Positions 21,529 to 31,925 of a stretch of 64,000 nt of DNA are shown here, one piece after another (position 1 is the stretch's first letter; each line of letters begins with the position of its first letter). The notes beneath the pieces are model-generated. The model saw only the letters and a program-made list of their open reading frames with translations, ran no database searches and had not been told where the DNA came from. The position numbers were made by a program, and so were the translations under genes. The stretch comes from Parapristionchus giblindavisi (lineage: Eukaryota; Nematoda; Chromadorea; Rhabditida; Diplogasteridae), in the NCBI GenBank assembly GCA_943737045.1, contig CALSFV010000021.1:930001-994000 (forward strand). Direction: 5' to 3'.

Positions 21529-22963
21529 ATGTCCTAAATACATCGATCTTCACGACAGCAATCCTATATTTTGCAACTATTTTATATTTTGGAATACAAC
21601 ATTATTGTGAGTTTGGTCCCTCATTTTGTTCATTGTGGCCTTTAAATTTAATAAATAAACTAAGCATTCGATTATTCAGATCATAACCATCTTCTTGTTC
21701 CCCAATGGTAATGAATACTATGAAGACCATGGTTAAAGAAGAAGAATTCAATTGGGCAAAATCAATGGAACAAGAGACTAATTCCAGAACACGGGCACTA
21801 TAAAGTCCGGAATACCTATCAAGAAACAATTATAACCAAAGGAAGATTTCATGGAATCGGGGGGGGGGGGGGGGGGGCAAGGACACCTAAGCAACAAACG
21901 AACGCAGGAATACAAATGTAGCTTTTGCATGGATAAGTCAGGAAAGAAAACACATAAAATCGAGTGTCTCACTCGAGATGACGCCATCGAATTTGGATGC
22001 AAGTTCGCAGTGGAATCTTGTGTTCAACTGGACATGACGCCGACAATTGTTTATGGCCCCCCGATGGTAATACTGATCGATAATACAAATATGCACTTCC
22101 TATTTTCAGTTCGAATGTCAAGATATCCAATGATTTTCTCTGTATTTGCTTATCCGGGAAGATCCATCGTATAGATGATATATTTCTTTTATAGCTTATT
22201 GTATCACTTTTCCTATACGATTATTTCCAATATTGTATCATTCATCCCTTATACATATTGTTCTCCTCTTATGTATATAAAGACCCCGATATTTCTATTT
22301 CTCATTCTCAATATTCTATTATTTCTATGGTTTTACAGTTCTTGTTGTATAAACCGTTTAATTGCCTAATTTTGAGTTTATGCTACCGAGAACTAATATA
22401 CACACATAGACCAAACTACCGACATCTTCATCAGCGACGTCATAACTGTAGCGCCGGGCCGGAGCAATTTTAGTGGGGCCAATATTTTGCCCGAACATTT
22501 TTGTGTGCCTAAAATTTGGCTACAAGACAAGCCCTACTTTAAAGTTGGGACAATGGTGGTTGGCCCTAACTTTGGTTCGAAGTGGGGCTGTTATTTTAGT
22601 CCAAATTAATGTCTCAACTCGAAAAGTGGTGCTTGTCTTGTAGCCAAATTTTAGGCTCAACTTCAACCAAATTATTGGCCCCACTAAACTTGCGGAGCAG
22701 TTAAGCTTCACCAACGTTGTCCCACTACCTTCGTAATCTCCTTCCTCCATCTCTTCAGAGGTCGTCCTTATCCTCTGTTGAGTATTCTCCATATTTCTCT
22801 CCCAAAACAGTATTGCGACATCGACTTTCTCAAATTGTGTGAGAACACACGACCGGTAGAAGCCCAGAGCTTCACGTCCGAAATGTACAAAAAAATCAAC
22901 ACCTGCACCCTGGGGACGAAACCACCCTTTTTGCAATCGAATAAAAAGGACAAGTTGATTTAG
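21529..22963 (+). CDS. Cysteine-rich protein, three 3' exons
   Basis: Exons 21,529-21,606 (acceptor GTTTCAG, donor GTGAGTTT), 21,892-22,066 (acceptor CACCTAAG, donor GTAATACT) and 22,811-22,963 (acceptor CAAAACAG, ends TAG) join in one open frame of about 134 codons. The product has CPKYIDL...IFCNY, then YKCSFCMDKSGKKTHKIEC with further cysteines, then YCDIDFLKLCENTRPVEAQS and INTCTLG. Nine cysteines suggest an extracellular domain; I do not recognise the family. The 5' end was not found. A G19 tract lies just before exon 2 and a hairpin repeat in the last intron. The phase agreement of all three exons is the main support. Confidence 0.45.
21859..21877. repeat. G19 homopolymer
   Basis: Nineteen consecutive G on the plus strand, ending 14 bases before the exon start at 21,892. 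It could form a G-quadruplex. Confidence 0.9.
22465..22705. mobile_element. Hairpin repeat
   Basis: CCTAAAATTTGGCTACAAGA at about 22,507 is matched by its complement at about 22,635-22,655, with GGCCAATA/TATTGGCC-like outer arms. Lies in the last intron of the cysteine-rich gene. Confidence 0.55.
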
Positions 22964-23025
22964 TCCTCCATGAGATGTGGAAGAGTGTAAATATCTGCAA
23001 AAATGAGCTTCTTCTTCTATAATAT

Positions 23026-25255
23026 TAAGAGCTCGGATCTGTAAGACTCGAGCATTGTCCGGACATTTCGCCAAGAATTTTGATTCAGGCCACTGTACTT
23101 TATGGGTGTAGGGTACCTTGGGCCCACATTACAAAATGGCACCAAAAATGGCCCTAGCAGTGGAACGCGGCGTGCCAGGTGGGCGCCAAGTTTGAAAACT
23201 CGATTTTCATATTTTTTCAACCGATCAAGCTAGAGTCCAAATTTCTTGCCCAATGGGCACAGAAACATTATTAAGATTAATTTTAAGCAATTCCTAGACT
23301 GATTTTTTGACCCGAATTTTCGGTTTTTTTTCGATTTTTCTGCATCTCAATTTCAATTCCGCAAAAGTTCTCTAGTATATCCATGTAGCCCAATTACTAG
23401 TGCATGTAACCCTGCTAGGCGGAAATCGATCTTGGATTGCGCTTGTCGGAAAAAATCGGTCTGATCGTCTCCAACTTGACTCAGACTCGTTGTTTCATAT
23501 TTTTTGCTGTATTTTCAAAACGATTAGTGCGGAATTGTGGTCTACTCAAAGTTTAGAGGTGAGACTAGTAAAATGACACAAGAACCCCATCACTTTGATC
23601 AATTTGAAAATTTCGATTTTCATGACCCGGGGTCATGGTCGAAAATTTCAAAATTTCTCAAATTTGAAATGTTTTCATTTATGGTGCTTCCTGTGAAGTA
23701 CTAATGATGTGAAGAATATTCAGCCAATGCTCAATGGCTGATCTATCCTTTCAACCATTTTTCGAAAACTTTTATGTTGAATGCGTGCGAAAAAAGTCAG
23801 AATTGTGCTTGAATCAGTTTCCAACTTACTTTCTGTAACATTCTATCTAAGTACTTTGCAATGTACATAATCAATATGAAAATCGTTAATTTTGGAAAAA
23901 TCATATTTTTTACCATGATCCCGGGGTCATGGAAATCGATTTTTTTCAAAAGTGAGCCGAATGCCGGGATTTGAGTTCTACTGTGTTTACTCATCATGAA
24001 ACTTCGTTGTCATTTGCTAATTGTCGCGGCATTCCAGTCGAAAAACTGCAATATTTCAGAAATCTTCCATGAAAGTAGGCACTCAAATTGATTTTTTTGA
24101 ATTTTCCAAAATTAACGATTTTCATATTGATTATGTGCATTGCGAGTTACTTAGATAGAATGTTACAGAAAGTAAGTTGGAAACTGATTCAAGCACAATT
24201 CTGACTTTTTCGCACGCATTCAACATAAAAGTTTTCAAAAAATGGTTGAAAGGAGAGATCAGTTGAGCATTGGCTGAATATTCTTCACATCATTAGTACT
24301 TCACAAGAATCACCATAAATGAAAAAAATTCGGAACTTCTTTGATTTCGAAATGCTCCCCGAGCTCTACTCAAGATGGGAGAGCTCTGGACTGAACCGGA
24401 GAGAAGGAATCTAATGCTTTTATAGGGGAATGGCGGTAATATGAAAATGAAATTTGATTGGGATGAGAGAGTATGGTAAAGGAGGAGAAAAACTCTCATT
24501 TCAGCGTTATATCAATGGTTTTACCACAACCGAGAAAAGGGTCGATTACTAGGCGAAATGAATAATGAGTGATGACGAATCAGAAAAGAAATCAAAGAAG
24601 TGCCAAAATTTCAAACTTAAAACTTAAAGAGAAATTTTGAAATTTTCGACCATGACCCCCCGGGTCATGAAAATCGAAATTTTCAAATTTATCCAAGTGA
24701 TGGGGTTCTTGTGTCATTTTACTAGTCTCACCTCTAAACTTTTAGTAGACCACAATTCCGCACAAATCGTTTCGAAAATACAGCAAAAATTATGAAACAA
24801 CGAGTCGACACGCGCAATCCAAGATCGATTTCCGCCTAGCAGCGTTACATGCACTAGTAGTTGGGCTACATGGATATACTGGAGAACTTTTGCGGAATTG
24901 AAATTGAGTTGCCGAGAAATCGAAAAAACCGAAAATTCGGGTCAACAAATTAGTCTAAGAATTGCTTAAAATTAATCTCAATAGTGTTTCTGTGCTCATT
25001 GGGCATGCCTAACACAATGCCGAAGAAATTTGGACTCTAGCTTGTTCGGTTGAAAAAATATGAAAATCGAGTTTTCAAACTTGGCGCCCACATGGCACGC
25101 CGCGTTCCACTGCTAGGGCCACATTTGGTGCCATTTTGTAATGTGGGTCCAAGGTACCCTACACCCATAAAGTACAGTAGCCTGAATCAAAATTCTTGGC
25201 GAAATGTCCGGAATCTGGCCGAAATGATCGAGTCTTACAGATCCGAGCTCTTAAT
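23026..25255. mobile_element. Foldback element, about 2.2 kb
   Basis: Long inverted arms of about 0.9 kb on the left and 1.15 kb on the right: outer ends share AGAGCTCGGATCTGTAAGAC and its complement, and the arms meet near 23,906 and 24,106. The right arm is longer because of a nested insert (about 24,327-24,605). Homologous open frames in the two arms are arm symmetry, not genes. It sits between two related exons (22,811 and 25,544). Confidence 0.7.
24327..24605. mobile_element. Nested insert with short inverted ends
   Basis: Bounded by ACTTCTTTGATTTC and GAAATCAAAGAAGT. Absent from the opposite arm of the host foldback element, so it inserted after that element formed. Confidence 0.5.
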
Positions 25256-25543
25256 AGAGCAAATTTGCATTTTTTTTTTCATAAAATAGTTCACATTTAC
25301 TTCTCTTCCTCTCTATCTCAATCCCTCTCATTTAAACCTTAGAGGTGGTCCACTGACCTTGTCTTACTAACATTTTCTCAGTTCCACTTTACCCAAACCT
25401 TCATCATGATAAAGAGTGGTATTACTTTAATTCTTTGGTGTAGATCCAGCTAAAGAGGTCAAGTTTTTCTTACTCTCTCTCTTTCTTTGTGTTCTCTCTT
25501 ATTCTCTTTTCATTCCTTTCTCCCTGTTTCTCTCCCACAACAG

Positions 25544-25597
25544 TATTGCGAGTGCGATTTTATCAAACAGTGTGAGAGTGAACCCTTACTATTATAG
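25544..25597 (+). pseudogene. Paralogue of the cysteine-rich terminal exon
   Basis: After CCACAACAG the frame reads YCECDFIKQCESEPLLL and stops. It matches YCDIDFLKLCENT at 22,811, including a similar pyrimidine-rich acceptor. Shorter than its relative, so probably a degenerate duplicate. GGTGGTCCACTGACCTTGTC is directly repeated at about 25,346 and 25,597. Confidence 0.4.
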
Positions 25598-25749
25598 GTG
25601 GTCCACTGACCTTGTCATATACACACTAGTCTTTGGGTTGAGTGATACTTTATCATTGGACAATCATCTTATACAAAAACGATACGACAAAGACAAAATA
25701 TATCATTAAACAACACATATCTTTGTAGACCTCGTGGTATTTCCACGGT

Positions 25750-26255
25750 TCATTGGGAGTAATGGTGAAGCATCCTCGTCCAATTCCATAACATGGATTG
25801 GTTCTTCTTAAGAGGCAACTCTGAAGAGGACATACAGTATATACGGAATATAGTTTTCTATGCTGGTTTCTCTCTATCCTCGTTTCTAGATAGCACATTT
25901 GTTGATTTTTATAGGTAAACGACTGAAATCAACGAATGCGGGTGGGTGAGGAATAATTTATCGATATTCCAGTCCTTCGCATTATTTGTTTCGAAAAGTA
26001 AACTGACTAATTGACTGACTACACAAATTCTTTTATATATTTTCCCGATTTTTTGATTGACCCATCTTAAATGAGATAAAATGTTTAGGAAAGAATTTCT
26101 TAAGAACATACGCGTTATTGGTTCATCCGTGAATGATTCTTCGGTAACCGGTGTTAGAGTCGTGGAAGTTTCAGAGGGGACGATTGGAATGCACCCATCA
26201 GTGAGCACAATTATCCATGCAATGAAGAAGTCGTGATGGTGCAACACCTTAATTA
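25750..26255 (-). CDS. Possible secreted cysteine/threonine-rich protein pieces
   Basis: The minus-strand frame near 26,255-26,117 reads FFIAWIIVLTDGCIPIVPSE followed by a Thr/Ser/Glu-rich tract and a possible GTATGT donor. The arrangement of hydrophobic segment, then GCIP, then Thr-rich linker recalls nematode secreted proteins with a six-cysteine domain. A second frame (about 25,830-25,745) reads SCLLRRTNPCYGIGRGCFTI after a CTCTTCAG acceptor. No ATG was found and the phases of the two pieces are unverified. Confidence 0.25.
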
Positions 26256-26554
26256 TATATATTATATTTATATTTATCACATGCTCACGCATGAACGGGA
26301 CAGTTGGAATAATAGAAGGAAATAATAAATAGCATAATAAGGATTCTCTACAGAAAATGATTATATTGTGCGTATAAAATGTACTTGCAGAAGAAAATGA
26401 AGCTCGAAGGAAGCTCTGAGGAACTAAGGAAATGACACTGGCTTGTATAACGCTTTCTATTTTTTTCTGAATTATCTGTTTTTTTCTGATTTATGAAAAC
26501 AGAAATTTCTGTTTTCTAATTTCAGAAAAAAAATTTCAGCCTCAGCCTTGCTGC

Positions 26555-26640
26555 TTACCTTGCGCGCCTCCTTCATCGCTTCAATAGCCTGCTCTGGGCG
26601 ACCGACATCACAGATGGTCAGGTGGCACTCGAACGGATTC
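26555..26640 (-). pseudogene. Exon remnant cut by hairpin MITE
   Basis: The minus strand reads ECHLTICDVGRPEQAIEAMK-EARK then GTAAGC (donor). Codon composition is more GC-rich than the surroundings and looks coding. The 5' side ends abruptly at the CTCTGGTATTTC end of a hairpin element (26,641). Family not recognised. Confidence 0.4.
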
Positions 26641-26765
26641 TCTGGTATTTCGAAACTTAAAGTCTACTTAAAATGCGACACTGACTTCTACGCCACTGAC
26701 TTCATGTTTACTTTAAGTCTACTTCAAGTGAGTGAGACACTTTTTCACTTTAAGTAGACTCACTT
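26641..26765. mobile_element. CTCTGGTATTT hairpin element, truncated
   Basis: Begins CTCTGGTATTTCGAAACTTA and consists of alternating AAGTCTACTT/AAGTAGACTT units; the opposite end is missing. Full copies are at 45,298-45,505 and 56,861-57,100. Confidence 0.6.
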
Positions 26766-26818
26766 GAAGTAGAAAAAAAGTGTTACAAAATTCCATCGAA
26801 CAATAAAGAATGACTCAC

Positions 26819-26899
26819 TAATAATTATTTCATAATTCTTTCAATTATTATTCTCAAAAGATACGTTTGATTTCAAGAAGGTCGATGTGTTTAAGACAT
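26819..26899 (-). pseudogene. 'CPKYIDL' cassette
   Basis: TTTCAG acceptor, CLKHIDLLEIKRIF, stops, then GTGAGT donor. Part of the direct repeat of 20,890-21,260. Confidence 0.35.
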
Positions 26900-27464
26900 C
26901 TGAAATATTCTAGTGATAAGAAATCATGGAAAACTCTCTTTCCTTGACAACGAAAAATACGCCGAATAAATATGGTAAGACGAGGTGAGGAAACACCGAG
27001 AAATTGAAGGGGAAGATAGATCGAAAAATGCTGCAATAGGAGAACGAAAGGAAGAGAGAGTGTTACCCTATGAGAGACGAAGATAGAGAAAGAAGGGGAG
27101 AATAGTGATTCATTGAGAAGAAGTGCAAGAGGAGAGAAATGCCTACAGTGACCATTATAGTTTATATCATTCTTTCTTATCTAATTTTTGTCTTTATGTT
27201 GCCTTACTTTTTTCATATTATCTCGTTTTCCATTGTTTTGCTATATTTGCGAGCAAATTTTACTCTGCGTCCTGGCAACACTCTCTCGTTGATAAAGAAA
27301 GCGAGAGAGCATTGGCAGTGATGAGAGTTTCAAATTAGCTATTTGTGTTCCTTTAGATTTATTTTCATTATCATTCCTTTTGATCTGTTCCTTTGCCTTA
27401 CTCTTTCATATTATCTCGTTTTCCATTGTTTTACTATATTTTCTTAAGCATTGTTACATTTTCA

Positions 27465-27545
27465 AAACGTGCGCACGCCTAACCTCCTCCGCCGCGTCTC
27501 CGTCATTACGGCGGGGGTTGCGGCGTACGTCCGTCGCGTAAATGT
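27465..27545. mobile_element. GC-rich hairpin MITE
   Basis: ACGTGCGCACGCCTAACCTC pairs with GGGGTTGCGGCGTACGT. Same family as 20,668. Confidence 0.5.
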
Positions 27546-27594
27546 TTTTTTTTCAGATTATTATATCTCGTTTCCCATTGTTTTGCTATATTTG

Positions 27595-27715
27595 CTCAAA
27601 GGCACGCCCGAGCTAAATTTGTTCCCAGCCCTGGCAACACTCTCTCGTAGACAAAGAAAGCGAGCGAGCATTACCAGTGCGGAGAGTTACAAACTAGCTA
27701 GGGGTGTGTCTTTTG
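27595..27715. mobile_element. Hairpin MITE, GAGCTAAAT subfamily
   Basis: AAAGGCACGCCCGAGCTAAA to CTAGCTAGGGGTGTGTC, with a CTCTCTCG...CGAGCGAG stem. Directly precedes a cassette at 27,737. Confidence 0.55.
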
Positions 27716-27736
27716 ATTCATTCATTTTCTCTACAG

Positions 27737-27812
27737 ATGTCATAGATACATCGATCTTCACTATGGCAATCCTATATTTTGCAACTATTCCATACGAACA
27801 ATTTTCTAACAA
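27737..27812 (+). pseudogene. 'CPKYIDL' cassette
   Basis: CTCTACAG acceptor, then CHRYIDLHYGNPIFCNYSIR. The 3' end is replaced by the foldback element starting at about 27,814, and no donor remains. Confidence 0.4.
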
Positions 27813-27813
27813 G

Positions 27814-28246
27814 GGGATGGTCGCAACTGGTCCTGGCCATATGAGATGGCAATAACATTTCTAGGATCAGTTTTCGATGCTGATTACGAATCCGTTTTCA
27901 GAAAGTGCCTAATCGACCTGATTTTCGAGAAAATCGGTATTGAAATTTGGCTTGTTAATTCGAAAATTCGAGTAGTTTCCCTCAGAAACTATTTGGATTG
28001 CATCGGAAAGATCCGGTGATGAAAGCTAGACTACTACGAGAGTTTATAGATTAGTTCACCAGCCCACCCGGACGGTTTGCGCAGGAAACCACACGAATTT
28101 CCGAATTGAAATACCTATTTTCTCGAAAATTAGATCGATTAGGCACTTTCTGAAAACGGATTCGTAATCAGCATCGAAAACTGATAATAATCATGTTATT
28201 GCCATCTCATATGGCCAGGACCAGTTGCGACCATCCCCTTGTAAGT
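27814..28246. mobile_element. Foldback MITE, about 430 bp
   Basis: AAGGGGATGGTCGCAACTGG to CCAGTTGCGACCATCCCCTT are perfect inverted ends; long internal arms include GATTACGAATCCGTTTTCAG and its complement. No coding. Confidence 0.75.
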
Positions 28247-28331
28247 ACAACATAATTGTGAGTACAACGGACTTTACAATTAGCTTTAGCTTTATTGAGT
28301 AAACTCTATCGATTGCATTCATTTTGGCACT

Positions 28332-28575
28332 AGGTCGAATGAAAACCAAAAGATGAATAATAACCGAATGGTTGAAACCATTTGCATATGAGAGACATGA
28401 TCTAATGATTAGTCAAAGTATGCAAATGGTCAGTCGGTACTGTGGGTTATTATCCATTATTATTCATCGGTAAAGTCTCGGTTATTATTCATCGGTAAAG
28501 TCGGATTTTATTCATCGGTAAAATCGGATATTATTCATCTTATTCATCGCTTCTCATTCGACCTAGTTTCATTCA
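28332..28575. mobile_element. Foldback element with internal tandem repeats
   Basis: Ends ACTAGGTCGAATGA and TCATTCGACCTAGT. Interior holds about four units of TTATTCATCGGTAAAGTCGG (28,457-28,550). Confidence 0.6.
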
Positions 28576-28579
28576 GGAC

Positions 28580-29330
28580 GTTCATATCACAAGCTGTGGT
28601 AAACGAAGTAAGATGCGATGTATCGGATGAGTCACAACTGAACGAATCGTAATGTCCCTTTCCACCATTAATACAATAACCACCCTTCACACTTTTATTC
28701 CTCTTCCCCTCCTCTCCCTCTTTTTTCTGATAATGACCCATCAGTCACTATGTGTTCCCGAAAAAAAAAATCTCTATATTAATGCAGATTTGGGAAAAGG
28801 GGAATTTTCTTTTTCATGAGATCTGTCTTTCGTCTCCATTCAAGAAAAGAGAATTTGAAATTTGATTAGAATAGTCAGTCTCCACGAAAAAATCTCTAGT
28901 ATGAAAAAGGGAAGAGTTTTCCGCTTTTATTTTCCTTTCGAGAATTTTGAACAGATCATTAGAATACGGGTTCGTAAAATGTAAAATGTGATCTTGATTA
29001 TTGCTAGGCGTTAGCCTTACAGTTAGCCATATTCAAAAGTTTCGAAAAGAAACGAAAAGCCGAGAAAGCTCTCCTCTTTTGCATACTCTCTCTAATATTT
29101 TTTTAAATTGATTCGCAAATCCGCAATTTGTCTACTTTAGGTGTGTGAGTATACAGGGTGGAGACGAAAAGGATACTGGGTGCAATCACGAATGTATTCA
29201 ATACGGTCCGAATGTACTAAATCAGGGGGAGGGCAAGTTGAGTTAGACTTTGGGTAAGCGGAAAGATTGAGATACTTGAAATACACTGAAAGAACATTTT
29301 TCAGATCCTGAAACTCGACTAAAGAACAAA
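28580..29330. other. No gene recognised
   Basis: AT-rich with homopurine runs. TACAGGGTGGAGACGAAAAG near 29,152 resembles the tip of a transposon but no partner end was found. Confidence 0.4.
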
Positions 29331-29404
29331 GACAGCCAATTATTTCATAAATGCCCTTTCTAGGGCGGGCTTTTTTCCGCCAATCAATCCAACCATCGAC
29401 TGGA

Positions 29405-29615
29405 TATTACCTCGAATCGATGTTGCTCGTCGAAATGAGAATACGTTGGCTGGAAGTGCGACAGTGTCAATCATGGCAGCAAGATCTCCGATCTGCCTTC
29501 CTATGTCAATCAAGCCCATGGTTACAGCTTCTGCCAAGCTGCTTAAGGTTTTATCACTCATGATTACTTCTTCTGCGATTCGAGCTGCCTGCTCTACCGT
29601 ATCTTCGTTCTTTAA
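29405..29615 (-). pseudogene. Coding-like exon, family unknown
   Basis: The minus-strand frame from an ATTAAAG acceptor (about 29,614) reads NEDTVEQAARIAEEVIMSDK, then TLSSLAEAVTMGLIDIGRQI, then GDLAAMIDTVALPANVFSF and beyond, to a GTAATA donor near 29,410. About 65 residues, helix-prone, balanced charge, codon use unlike intergenic sequence. No flanking exons found, so it may be a single exon or a remnant. Confidence 0.35.
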
Positions 29616-29639
29616 TTTGATTTAATGATTTAATTTAAC

Positions 29640-30760
29640 CAAAAGTAATAAATAATGATAACCACGATGATGTGTATTGAATTCTTGAATTTCGAAATTT
29701 GTTGGATTTTCGATTTTTCATTCTTACACTTCAAATAATTGGTGATTTCTTCATGTAGATCAAATCCAAATGTAACTATTTTTCTTGTTTTTTTTTTAAA
29801 GAAACCAAATCTTTTTTTTTCTTTCGACTTTTGCTATCTTGAACACATTATTTCTTATATTATGTTTGAGAGAGAAGGGAGAAATGGGGTGGGGAAAAGG
29901 CAATGAGAAAAGGGGGCAAAGCAGGGGGAATCTTCTTATCAACAAGATTTATCCTTTCGTCTCAAAGAGAATTCATCTCCATTCAAGAAAACGTCAGCAT
30001 ATGAAACTTGATTCGAATAGTCAAATAACCCACGAAAACTTGACGTTGCTCGACCAATCGGCCTGCTTGATAATACGGATATACCGCTCCTGACTTTCCA
30101 AATTCTACTAGGAGGGGACTCAACTGTTGATCCTCTTCTTTTGATGGTATAGAGAAGAGAATCAACTCAAAAAAATGTTATCGGTATTTGCAGCGATACT
30201 ACTGAATTTGTGAAGATAGTCGGGACAGGCTTTATGAACGTTGCAAGAAACAAGAATAAATGGAACCATATCATGTCACTACAGATCCGGTGACCCACCG
30301 CTTAGTTAATCTCGATAAAGTGTTTAAATGTAACTACTATCAGATATACCTACTTTATCAACGTTATATCACCGTATATACAATTTAAAACATATGAAAG
30401 TTGGTAACACTTCAAACATCTTGATTCCTTTAGGAGCTTCTGCCTCTTATCAGTCTGTTTGACTGATCTGCGGGAGATAGAGTTCTTATGTTTACCACAG
30501 AAGATGCAGACTTGATTAGGATTCATAAGTCCATTAGTACAATGTCTCTTAGTATTGTTGGTCTCTTTGAAGTGAGTTGTTGGTCCCTTTCACCTTTATC
30601 AGGCTTCTTAGGCATTTTGTCCTTATCAGAGACTACATGAACAGGAGTGTTAGAAGTGATAGGATTGGGCTCACGATTGGCTTACGATTTCTGAAGAATT
30701 TGAAAAATGTTGTTTAAAGAAAATTTTTAAAAACTTTAAAATTCTAACGAACAAGAAAAG
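29640..30760. other. No gene recognised
   Basis: Low-complexity and AT-rich sequence; short open frames only, none with splice or family features. Confidence 0.4.
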
Positions 30761-30770
30761 AATTACTCAC

Positions 30771-30855
30771 TATTATAATTATTTCGCATAATTCATTCGC
30801 TTAATATTCGCAAAATATACGCTTGTTCTAATAAAGATCGATGTATTTAAGACAT
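30771..30855 (-). pseudogene. 'CPKYIDL' cassette
   Basis: ATTTCAG acceptor, CLKYIDLY, stop, then a GTGAGT donor. Confidence 0.35.
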
Positions 30856-30944
30856 CTGAAATATTGGAATCATTGAAAAATGCAAATTTGACAAAAAGAG
30901 GGAAAAACAACGCTAAAGAAAGGATAGTTAAAAGTATACATGAG

Positions 30945-31140
30945 CTAATTTGAAACTCTCCGCTTTGACAATGTTCTATCGCTTTCTTATCTACGAGACA
31001 GCTTTCTAGGTCCGGGTTTGCCTTTAAAGGAACCGTAACCTCTCTCAATGGTCTCTACATTGCGCACGCTATTTCTTTGTCCTCTAACAACGAAAGAGCA
31101 TTGCACGCTGAAGAGGCCATTGAGAGAGGATTCTCTCTCT
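30945..31140. mobile_element. Two adjacent hairpin MITE relics
   Basis: The first (30,945-31,015) has GAGCTAATTTGAAACTCTCC at one end. The second (31,030-31,140) has CTCTCAATGGTCTC and its GAGGCCATTGAGAG partner. Confidence 0.5.
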
Positions 31141-31144
31141 TTAA

Positions 31145-31925
31145 GACAGGAACTCGAATAAACATTTTCAGAGTATCAATCGACAAGTTCCTATTACTCC
31201 CTCACCGTCTCTCTCTTCGTTTTCAATGTGATTCATCCATTTAGAGAAAACATGTGGATGGAAAACATTGGTCATGAATGAAGTGATTGAACGGTTTCTA
31301 GGCGTAGCGGCCGAAAACTATGACAGGCATGACAATGACAATGATAATGACAATGGCAATAACATTTCAATGACATTAATCTATTTCGTGATACTTGCTT
31401 TTGAGGTGAGGATATGTGAACGGAAAGCAAGTGGTCATAAAGGAGAGAAGAGCAAAGGACAGTCTGTGCGAGAGAGTATGAAGAGTATTTATGGATGCAA
31501 TAGACAAATGAAAGAAGGAAAAGAGTAAAGGGCATCATTTGTGGGAAAGTGTGTGAGGATGAGAGACGGAGAGGGAGCAAAAGGAACAGGCCGATGGATA
31601 CCACAGTCGAAAACGTTTATTCAACTCCTTGTCTTAAAGACACCCCGATAATAATAATAATATATTTATCTTCTCTATACGGATCAAAAACGAGAAGATA
31701 TATAATGGTATATGTACTGATTGAGAACAATAAAGAAGAGACAAACTGCAAATTACTTAATCACAGTTTTTAGAGTATTACAACAGATAGAAGAATTGGC
31801 AACGGTTACTAAATTTGCACCTAAAGAATTCCACTCGTGAACTATTCTATTAGCAATAAATGATAAATGTCTAGTTGATGAAGAAGAAATAATAGACAAT
31901 TTCATAGGGTGACCACGAGTAAGGT
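31145..31925. other. No gene recognised
   Basis: Contains a GACAATGATAATGACAATGG microrepeat (31,325-31,365). Frames through it are low complexity. Confidence 0.4.

Noticed and set aside
22520..23074. 184-codon minus-strand frame
   Set aside because: It spans a hairpin repeat, the antisense of a likely exon and a foldback arm, and shows no domain.
28457..28550. Possible CRISPR-like array of 20-bp repeats
   Set aside because: Units are adjacent without unique spacers and lie inside a foldback element of a eukaryotic genome.
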